From the NCBI GenBank assembly GCA_003242515.1, contig QGUS01000133.1, positions 1-5,222 on the forward strand: a stretch of 5,222 bases of DNA. Reading direction: 5' to 3'. The position numbers and the translations under genes were made by a program. How positions within the stretch are numbered: the first letter of the stretch is position 1; each line of letters opens with the position of its first letter. The DNA is from Actinomycetota bacterium. GTDB lineage: Bacteria > Actinomycetota > Acidimicrobiia > Spongiisociales > ZC4RG35. The notes below the pieces were generated by a model. The model saw only the letters and a list, made by a program, of their open reading frames with translations. It searched no databases and was not told the origin of the DNA. Below, in pieces: positions 1 through 4,560 of this stretch.

Positions 1-60
1 GCCCCGCTCCTCACCCTTCAGCCGCATAGCCAGCTTCTCCAGCATTCTCTCCAGCCTCAC
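1..60 (-). CDS. N-terminal fragment of an unidentified protein, cut by the left edge
   Basis: Reading leftwards from a GTG at 60-58, twenty codons stay open to the window edge and give the peptide VRLERMLEKLAMRLKGEERG (initiator V read as Met). Three things suggest a real gene start. A GGGGAG Shine-Dalgarno-like sequence lies at 74-69, eight bases before the GTG. About 17 of 20 codons end in G or C, as in the proven genes here. The plus-strand frames over the same bases have poor codon use or a stop. An ATG at 45-43 is an alternative start, but its spacing to the GGAGAG before it is too short. The visible peptide is charged and probably helical. No family can be assigned from 20 residues. The gene is divergent from the repeat-protein gene, with 32 bases between the two starts. 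Confidence 0.5.
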   Translation of the reverse strand, partial: MRLERMLEKLAMRLKGEERG

Positions 61-68
61 TTCAGGCA

Positions 69-74
69 CTCCCC
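69..74 (-). promoter_or_regulatory. Ribosome binding site for the left-edge gene
   Basis: The minus strand reads GGGGAG here, eight bases upstream of the GTG at 60-58. This site is the main reason for choosing that GTG over the internal ATG at 45-43. It lies inside the 32-base gap between two divergent starts. No -10 or -35 pair was recognised in that gap, so the promoter of the left-edge gene probably lies inside the opposing reading frame. Confidence 0.4.
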
Positions 75-92
75 ACTGAAAACGGTTCCGAC

Positions 93-830
93 ATGCTCAC
101 GGGAGAGTTCGATGTGGCCGCCGAGCACCTCGCCGCCGCCGTCTCCGCGGCGACATCCGACGACGTCTCTACCCACATGGCCGAGGTGGCGGCGCTGGTG
201 AGCGACCTCACCGTCGCCAACCCGGCCGACCCGGAGGCCGTCTCCGCCCTGACCACGCTCGTCACGTTCGTCGGTGACGACTCGCCGGCGGTCCCGGAGA
301 ACCCGAACTCCGGCCCGGGCAACAACTCCGGCAACGGCAACCCCAACCCGGGTGCGAGCAACCCCAACCCGGGTGCGGGCAACCCCAACCCGAACAAGGG
401 GCCGGGCAACAACTCGGGGAACGGCAACCCGGCTCCGGGTGCGGGCAACGACAACCCGAACTCCGGCCCGGGCAACAACTCCGGCAACGGCAACCCCGAC
501 CCCGGCCAGGACAATCCCAACAAGGGCCCCGGCAACAGCCAGGGCAGCCAGCACCCGGGACAGGGCAGCCAGGACCCTGGCCAGGGCGAGGCCGATGGTG
601 ACACCGGCTCCCCCGCCCAGGCACCGGCCGGATCCCCCGACGAGCCGGCACCTTCCGGTGAGGGCTCCGGGCCTGCCGGCGGCAACCCGAACGCAGGCCC
701 CGGGAACAACTCGGGCAACGGCAACCAGACCCCGGGGTCGGGCAACGACAACCCCAATGCGGGCCCGGGCAACAACTCGGGGAACGGGAACCCGAACCCG
801 GGTCAGCCCCGGAAGGGCGGCCGGTCCTGA
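93..830 (+). CDS. Asn/Gly/Pro-rich repeat protein of unknown function
   Basis: This encodes 245 residues that match no family I recognise. Residues 1-65 look helical and alanine-rich (for example EHLAAAV and MAEVAALVSDL). Residues 68-245 are low complexity, rich in Asn, Gly, Pro and Ser, and probably disordered. The decapeptide GPGNNSGNGN occurs exactly five times, at residues 74, 103, 125, 202 and 224. Heptad-like units lie between copies, and an acidic Pro/Ser/Gly linker spans about 166-197. The tail is basic (PRKGGRS). There is no signal peptide, membrane segment, LPxTG motif or cysteine. The ATG at 93 is the first usable start after an in-frame TAG at 27-29, and no Shine-Dalgarno sequence precedes it. 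Codon bias favours this strand over the Pro/Leu-rich shadow on the other. Such tails usually occur on exported actinobacterial proteins, so a missing N-terminus is possible. Confidence 0.7.
   Translation: MLTGEFDVAAEHLAAAVSAATSDDVSTHMAEVAALVSDLTVANPADPEAVSALTTLVTFVGDDSPAVPENPNSGPGNNSGNGNPNPGASNPNPGAGNPNPNKGPGNNSGNGNPAPGAGNDNPNSGPGNNSGNGNPDPGQDNPNKGPGNSQGSQHPGQGSQDPGQGEADGDTGSPAQAPAGSPDEPAPSGEGSGPAGGNPNAGPGNNSGNGNQTPGSGNDNPNAGPGNNSGNGNPNPGQPRKGGRS
339..401 (+). repeat. Three 21-base tandem units (NPNPGAx heptapeptide)
   Basis: Three consecutive heptapeptides NPNPGAS, NPNPGAG and NPNPNKG are encoded by 21-base units. The first two units differ by one base (agc versus ggc). This insertion accounts for the 29-codon rather than 22-codon spacing between the first two decapeptides, and it looks like replication slippage. 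Confidence 0.75.
543..584 (+). repeat. Two 21-base tandem units (GSQxPGQ heptapeptide)
   Basis: Residues 151-164 are GSQHPGQ followed by GSQDPGQ. They form a second, Gln-rich heptapeptide repeat, different in composition from the Asn-rich units on either side. Confidence 0.65.
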
Positions 831-831
831 G

Positions 832-2058
832 TCACCTGGGCAGCCCGGTGATGATCCGGGCGCCCCGCCGGAACGTCAGGTAGTTCCACGCCCAGTTGAG
901 GAACACGAGGAACCGGTTCCGGAACCCGATCAGGTACCAGATGTGGACGGCCAGCCAGGCCACCCACGCCAGGAATCCACCGAACCGGACCTTCCCCAGG
1001 TTGGCCACGGCACGGGCCCGCCCGATGGTCGCCAGCGACCCCTTGTCCCGGTAGCGGAATGGCTGCCTCGGCCTCCCCTCCAGGTCCGCCCGGATCATGC
1101 GGGCGGCGTGCTTTCCCATCTGGATGGCGGCCGGGGCGACACCGGGGACGCCGTCCACGCGGGCCAGGTCGCCGACCACGAACACCTCGGGATGGTCCGG
1201 GAGCGACAGGTCCTCCGTCACCTCGACGCGTCCGGCCCGGTCTAGAGGCACGCCCAGCTTCGCTCCGAGGGGTGACGCCTGGACTCCGGCCGCCCACAGC
1301 ACCGTCGCCGCCTCGATCCGCGTCCCGTCGGCCAGGGTCACGCCGCCTGAGTCGACGCCCGCGACCACCGTCCCGGTGAGCACCTCCACCCCCATCCCCT
1401 CCAGCTGGCGGCGGGCGCTCTCCGACATGTCCTCCGGGTACGGCGGTAGGACACGGTCCGCCCCCTCGACGAGGATCACCCTCGCCCTGGACGGGTCGAT
1501 ACGGCGGAACTCGCGGCTCATCGCGTGCACGGCGATCTCGGTGAGGGCCCCGGCCAGCTCCACGCCGGTAGGCCCCGCCCCCACCACCACGAAGGTGAGC
1601 AGCCGGTCGGCGCGCTCGGGGTGGAGCTCCGCCTCCTCGAACGCGGCGAGGATCCGGCGGCGCATCGTCAGCGCGTCCTCCAGCGTCTTGAGGCCCGGGG
1701 CGTGCTCCGACCAGTCGTCGTGACCGAAGTAGGAGTGGGTGGCGCCGGTGGCGACGACCAGATAGTCGTACGGGAGCGACCCGCCGTCGGCCAGCCGCAC
1801 CTCCCTCCCGTCGAGGTCCACGTCGACGACCTCGTCCATGACCACCGCCGCCACGTTGTCCTGGCCCCGGAACACCGACCGGATCGGGTAGGCGATGTCG
1901 CTCGGGTTCAGGGCCGCGGTGGCCACCTGGTAGAGCAGCGGTTGGAAGAGATGGAAGTTCCGCCGGTCGACGACGGTGATCTCCAGCGGGGCCTTCTTCA
2001 GCTTCTTGACCGTGTTGAGACCACCGAAGCCGGCCCCGATCACGACCAGACGCTTCAT
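832..2058 (-). CDS. ndh: Type II NADH:quinone oxidoreductase (NDH-2)
   Basis: This 408-residue single-subunit flavoprotein passes electrons from NADH to membrane quinone without pumping protons. The N-terminal FAD-binding motif GAGFGG is at residues 8-13 after a beta strand, and the ATG motif (VVATGA) is at 101-106. The second Rossmann motif GAGPTG (160-165) binds NADH. Glu198 (ILVEGADRVLP) at the end of its second strand favours NADH over NADPH. The second FAD motif ends in VFVVGD (292-297). The quinone-site region reads VAPAAIQMG (307-315). The C-terminus (about 359-395) is Trp-rich and hydrophobic, including AWLAVHIWYLIGFRNR-like sequence, and is the usual membrane anchor. Length is normal. 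The ATG overlaps the rdgB stop as ATGA. A G-rich stretch and GGAGGT (2071-2076) precede it. The longer frame upstream is a shadow of rdgB. Confidence 0.93.
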   Translation of the reverse strand: MKRLVVIGAGFGGLNTVKKLKKAPLEITVVDRRNFHLFQPLLYQVATAALNPSDIAYPIRSVFRGQDNVAAVVMDEVVDVDLDGREVRLADGGSLPYDYLVVATGATHSYFGHDDWSEHAPGLKTLEDALTMRRRILAAFEEAELHPERADRLLTFVVVGAGPTGVELAGALTEIAVHAMSREFRRIDPSRARVILVEGADRVLPPYPEDMSESARRQLEGMGVEVLTGTVVAGVDSGGVTLADGTRIEAATVLWAAGVQASPLGAKLGVPLDRAGRVEVTEDLSLPDHPEVFVVGDLARVDGVPGVAPAAIQMGKHAARMIRADLEGRPRQPFRYRDKGSLATIGRARAVANLGKVRFGGFLAWVAWLAVHIWYLIGFRNRFLVFLNWAWNYLTFRRGARIITGLPR

Positions 2059-2633
2059 CCCGCCCCCAGGACCTCCGCCAGGGCGGCGACGGCACGGGCA
2101 CGGTGGGAGATGCGGTTCTTGGCCTCCATGCCCATCTCGGCGAGGGTGACACCGTCGACCGCGAAGACCGGGTCGTAGCCGAAACCCCCGGTGCCGCGAC
2201 GCTCGAAAGTGATCTCGCCCTCGACGACCCCCTCGGCGGTCACCTCGGTGCCGTCGGGGAACACGAGGGCCAATGCGGTGCGAAAGCGGGCGGTGCGGTC
2301 GGACCGGTCGCCCAGCAGCGAGAGCAGGTGATCGACGTTCTCGTCGTAGGTGGCGTCCGGCCCGGCGAACCGCCCCGTCCTCACGCCCGGCCGCCCACCC
2401 AGCGCCTCCACCTCGAGCCCGGTGTCGTCGGCGAGCGCCGGCAGACCCGTGGCCTCGCAGACGGCCCGGGCCTTGAGCAGGGCGTTCTCCTCGAGCGTCT
2501 CGCCGGTCTCCTCGACGTCGTCCCACTCGAGGCCCTCGACCACCTCTGCCGCGATGCCCGCAGCCTGGAGCAGGTCTCGCATCTCGGCGACCTTGCCCTG
2601 GTTCTTGGTGGCGATGACGAGGCGAGGGATCAA
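2055..2633 (-). CDS. rdgB: XTP/dITP pyrophosphatase, Ham1/RdgB family
   Basis: This 192-residue enzyme hydrolyses ITP, dITP and XTP to the monophosphate plus pyrophosphate, keeping deaminated purines out of DNA and RNA. Family motifs occur in order. TKNQGK (9-14) binds the nucleotide phosphates. EETGETLEENALLKA (41-55) carries the metal-binding and basic residues. LADDTGLEVEALGG (67-80) includes the conserved Asp pair 69-70. GTGGFGYDP (147-155) and ISHR (175-178) form the base pocket. The start is a TTG at 2633-2631, overlapping the rph stop as TTGA, with AGGCGG at 2646-2641, seven bases upstream. It places MIPRLVIATKN at the N-terminus as in the family, and no better start exists. The stop overlaps the ndh ATG. 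The same partnership with RNase PH occurs in mycobacteria (Rv1341). Confidence 0.95.
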   Translation of the reverse strand: MIPRLVIATKNQGKVAEMRDLLQAAGIAAEVVEGLEWDDVEETGETLEENALLKARAVCEATGLPALADDTGLEVEALGGRPGVRTGRFAGPDATYDENVDHLLSLLGDRSDRTARFRTALALVFPDGTEVTAEGVVEGEITFERRGTGGFGYDPVFAVDGVTLAEMGMEAKNRISHRARAVAALAEVLGAG

Positions 2634-3331
2634 GGGGCCACCGCCTGGCGCTGGAGGTCGTGCAGCTCGGCGATCCCCCCGGCCGCGAGATCCAGGAGCT
2701 GGTCCAGCTCCTCACGGCTGAACGGCGCCTTCTCCGCGGTGCCCTGCACCTCTACGAGGAGGCCCCGGCCGGTCATCACGACGTTGAGGTCGACCTCGGC
2801 GCGCACGTCCTTCTCGTAGTCGAGGTCGAGCCACGGCGTCCCGTCGACGATGCCGACGGAGATGGCCGCGATCTCGTCGATGATCGGGTTCCGCTCCAGC
2901 AGGCCCCGGGCGACACCGTCCTCGAGGGCCATGTGCATCGCCACCCACGCCCCGGTCACGGCCGCGGTCCGGGTGCCGCCGTCGGCCTGGAGGACGTCGC
3001 AGTCGACCCGCACCATCAGCTCGCCCAGCGCCTTCATGTCGACCCCGGCCCGCAGGGCCCGGCCGATCAGCCGGGAGATCTCCTTGGACCGCCCGCCCGC
3101 ATAGGAGTCGCGCTTCACCCGCTCCGGGCTCGATCCGGGGAGCATGGCGTACTCGGCGGTGACCCACCCCTCTCCCGACTCGGCCATCCACTTGGGGACG
3201 TTGGGGTCGAGAGAGGCGGTGCACAGCACCTTGGTGTTGCCCATGGAGATGAGGACGGACCCGGGTGTGGCGTCGGTGAACCCGAGCTCCATGGTCACGT
3301 GGCGGAGCTGGTCGGGCGCGCGGTCGGTCAT
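2630..3331 (-). CDS. rph: Ribonuclease PH
   Basis: This 233-residue phosphorolytic 3'-5' exoribonuclease trims tRNA precursors and other RNA 3' ends using inorganic phosphate, and it acts as a hexameric ring. Visible family signatures are GSVLISMGNTKVLCTAS (24-40), GWVTAEYAMLP (55-65), SKEISRLIGRALRAGVD (82-98), CDVLQADGGTRTAAVTGA (111-128) and LDLDYEKDVRAEVDLNVVMT (168-187). Arg81 and Arg121 align with the phosphate-binding Arg86 and Arg126 of the Bacillus enzyme. Asp175 and Asp181 are the conserved acidic pair. Two N-terminal oddities are that the usual DGR is reduced to DR and the usual LRP reads LRH (9-11). The ATG at 3331 was chosen because it gives normal length. The frame continues upstream, but only as a shadow of the MBL gene. 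The gap from the MBL stop is 19 bases and has no Shine-Dalgarno sequence. Confidence 0.94.
   Translation of the reverse strand: MTDRAPDQLRHVTMELGFTDATPGSVLISMGNTKVLCTASLDPNVPKWMAESGEGWVTAEYAMLPGSSPERVKRDSYAGGRSKEISRLIGRALRAGVDMKALGELMVRVDCDVLQADGGTRTAAVTGAWVAMHMALEDGVARGLLERNPIIDEIAAISVGIVDGTPWLDLDYEKDVRAEVDLNVVMTGRGLLVEVQGTAEKAPFSREELDQLLDLAAGGIAELHDLQRQAVAP
2641..2646 (-). promoter_or_regulatory. Ribosome binding site for rdgB inside rph
   Basis: The minus strand reads AGGCGG, one mismatch from AGGAGG, seven bases before the TTG start. It is embedded in the last codons of rph (Gln-Ala-Val region). Ribosomes terminating on rph at the TTGA overlap would sit over it, consistent with translational coupling. 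Confidence 0.5.
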
Positions 3332-3350
3332 GCGCGCAACGGTAACGAGA

Positions 3351-4091
3351 TCACACGTCGAAGCCGACTCCGGGGACCGCCAGAGCCACCGGGCGGTCGA
3401 AGGCCGTCTCCGCCTCGTGGACCGACCGGGACGCATCCATGTAGGGCGGGATGTGGGTGAGAACGAGACGCTTCACGCCCAGCCGCCGGGCGATTCTCCC
3501 GGCCTCGGCGGCCGTGAGGTGGATCGCGTCGCCGGAGGCGGGAGGCTCCTGGAATGCGGCCTCGGCGAGCATGAGGTCGGCATCCCGCGCCGTCTCGTGC
3601 CACTCCCCGCCCGGTCCGGTGTCCCCCGTGTAGAAGAGGACACGCCCGTCGGCCTCCCAGCGGGACCCGACGCAGGGCACCGGGTGGAACATGTCGGCGA
3701 AGCGGACCGTGAACGGCCCGATCTCCACCTCGTCGCCGCCCGACACGGGACGGAAGTCGAGGGTCCGGTGGATGGCGTCGCCCTGGCCCCCGTCGACGAA
3801 GGCCAAAATGTGCTCGATGGCCGACTCCGGGGCGTACACCGGCACGCCCTCACGGGGCTCGGGCCGGTAGGTCCAGGCGTGGAACGCGGCGAAGAGGTCG
3901 GCGCAGTGGTCGACGTGCTGATGGGAGATGACCACGGCCTGGATGGTGTCGGGGTCGATGGGCAGGCTCATGAAGGTGCCGGGTCCGGCATCGCAGAGGA
4001 CGGGGAAGCCCTTCTGCTCGATCAGGTACCCGGCGCAGGGGCGCCCGGGTGCCGGGTAGGTGCCCGAGGAGCCGACGATCTGAAGCCTCAT
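3351..4091 (-). CDS. MBL-fold hydrolase, Rv1339-like (probable cyclic-nucleotide phosphodiesterase)
   Basis: This 246-residue metallo-beta-lactamase-fold protein is of the RNase Z-like branch. The metal-binding motif SHQHVDH lies at 56-62 (His57, His59, Asp61, His62). Further ligands are His136 (MFHPVPCVGSR), Asp157 (YTGDTGPG) and His213 (LVLTHIPP). The IHLTAAEAGRIA segment (190-201) and the LTHIPP ending resemble actinobacterial Rv1339 proteins, reported to degrade cAMP. Position next to rph and rdgB matches Rv1339-rphA-Rv1341. The tRNA-binding exosite arm of true RNase Z is not evident. No signal peptide or membrane segment is present, so it is cytoplasmic. The ATG at 4091 has AGGAGGG nine bases upstream, the best ribosome site in the window. 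It is the first gene of the four-gene operon. The substrate is inferred from family and synteny; another phosphodiester cannot be excluded. Confidence 0.9.
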   Translation of the reverse strand: MRLQIVGSSGTYPAPGRPCAGYLIEQKGFPVLCDAGPGTFMSLPIDPDTIQAVVISHQHVDHCADLFAAFHAWTYRPEPREGVPVYAPESAIEHILAFVDGGQGDAIHRTLDFRPVSGGDEVEIGPFTVRFADMFHPVPCVGSRWEADGRVLFYTGDTGPGGEWHETARDADLMLAEAAFQEPPASGDAIHLTAAEAGRIARRLGVKRLVLTHIPPYMDASRSVHEAETAFDRPVALAVPGVGFDV

Positions 4092-4154
4092 CCGTCACTT
4101 CCCTCCTGCGGCGATGCGGATTCCATCACGCCGCGGCACGATACCCTCGCCCCT
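4092..4154. promoter_or_regulatory. Divergent promoter region between the MBL-rph-rdgB-ndh operon and the DUF983 gene
   Basis: These 63 bases are the only upstream space for both transcription units. On the plus strand TACCCT (4142-4147) fits the TAnnnT -10 form. It ends seven bases before the DUF983 ATG, which has no Shine-Dalgarno sequence, as expected for a leaderless mRNA. On the minus strand TATCGT (4143-4138) is a possible -10 for the operon and overlaps the first. If both are real, the two polymerases would compete for the site. No clear -35 hexamers or operator palindrome were seen. The -10 calls are inference. Confidence 0.35.
4101..4107 (-). promoter_or_regulatory. Strong ribosome binding site of the MBL gene
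   Basis: The minus strand reads AGGAGGG, nine bases before the ATG at 4091. It fixes the start of the operon's first gene, whereas the following rph start has no recognisable site. Confidence 0.75.
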
Positions 4155-4553
4155 ATGAGCAACGAGGGGTCGCTGATCACCCGAGCCTTCCGCGGGCTCG
4201 CCCGCCGCTGCGCCCGGTGCGGCGGACCGGCATTCGTCTCCTGGTTCAGGATGGCCGACACCTGCCCGAACTGCGGCGTCCGGTTCGAGCGCGAGGAGGG
4301 CTACTGGGTCGGGGCGATGATCATGAACACCATCGTCACCTTCGCCCTGTTCGGCATCGTGTTCATCGGCCTCATCGTGGCCACCTGGCCCGACGTGGAC
4401 TGGACGCTGGTGACGGTGGCGTCGCTCGCCGTGTGTGGCCTGGTGCCGGTGATCTTCTACCCGATCTCGAAGAGCCTCTGGTTCGGCCTCCAGATCTCCT
4501 GGCACCCGCTCGAGCCGCACGAGATCGAGGCGGCGCGGGCCAGGGTCGGCTGA
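4155..4553 (+). CDS. DUF983 family membrane protein with zinc-ribbon N-terminus
   Basis: This 132-residue protein belongs to DUF983, a family without an established function. Residues 1-50 are cytoplasmic-looking and carry two CxxC pairs (Cys19/Cys22 and Cys37/Cys40) in CARCGG and CPNCG, a likely zinc ribbon. A conserved FEREEGYWVGAMIMN stretch follows. Two hydrophobic segments at about 53-77 and 84-104 should be transmembrane helices. YPISKSLWFGLQI (102-114) is the family's C-terminal signature, followed by a short charged tail. The ATG at 4155 was chosen because homologous sequence begins just after it. The frame is open far upstream only as a shadow of the MBL and rph genes. There is no Shine-Dalgarno sequence, and a TAnnnT element seven bases before the ATG suggests a leaderless transcript. 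It is divergent from the MBL operon and converges with the acyl-CoA dehydrogenase gene with seven bases between stops. Confidence 0.88.
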   Translation: MSNEGSLITRAFRGLARRCARCGGPAFVSWFRMADTCPNCGVRFEREEGYWVGAMIMNTIVTFALFGIVFIGLIVATWPDVDWTLVTVASLAVCGLVPVIFYPISKSLWFGLQISWHPLEPHEIEAARARVG

Positions 4554-4560
4554 CCCGGCG

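Larger units (their letters stand above)
300..815 (+). repeat. Coding repeat array of the GPGNNSGNGN unit
   Basis: Five 30-base copies encode the same decapeptide, at 312-341, 399-428, 465-494, 696-725 and 762-791. Spacing between copies is 29, 22, 77 and 22 codons, so the basic period is 22 residues, with one 7-residue insertion and one long interruption. The copies differ only at third codon positions. A perfect 45-base direct repeat joins 300-344 to 453-497. A degenerate sixth unit (GPGNSQGSQ) starts at residue 145. Confidence 0.85.

Noticed and set aside
312..497. Regularly spaced repeats as a possible CRISPR array
   Set aside because: The repeats are in frame and encode a conserved peptide, the spacing is uneven, and the spacers are themselves related Asn/Gly/Pro codons. 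No cas gene is present.
62..775. Long Pro/Leu-rich minus-strand reading frame over the repeat gene
   Set aside because: It is the antisense of the Asn/Gly/Pro repeats. Its third positions are often not G/C (gtt, gga), unlike every real gene here, whereas the plus frame has the normal bias.
843..861. Inverted repeat GCCCGG / CCGGGC with a seven-base loop as a terminator
   Set aside because: The stem is only six base pairs, lies inside the last codons of ndh and has no T run on either strand. Such short GC stems are expected by chance here.
1525..2178. Plus-strand reading frame rich in His, Arg and Gly
   Set aside because: It is a shadow of ndh and the end of rdgB, common in high-GC DNA, with no recognisable domain.
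2059..2715. Upstream extension of the ndh frame
   Set aside because: It reads rdgB out of frame as an Arg/Gly-rich sequence with no family similarity. The NDH-2 N-terminus with its FAD motif begins exactly at 2058.
3144..4154. Long plus-strand extension upstream of DUF983
   Set aside because: It is antisense to rph and the MBL gene. Both have clear family motifs on the minus strand, and DUF983 similarity starts only after 4155.
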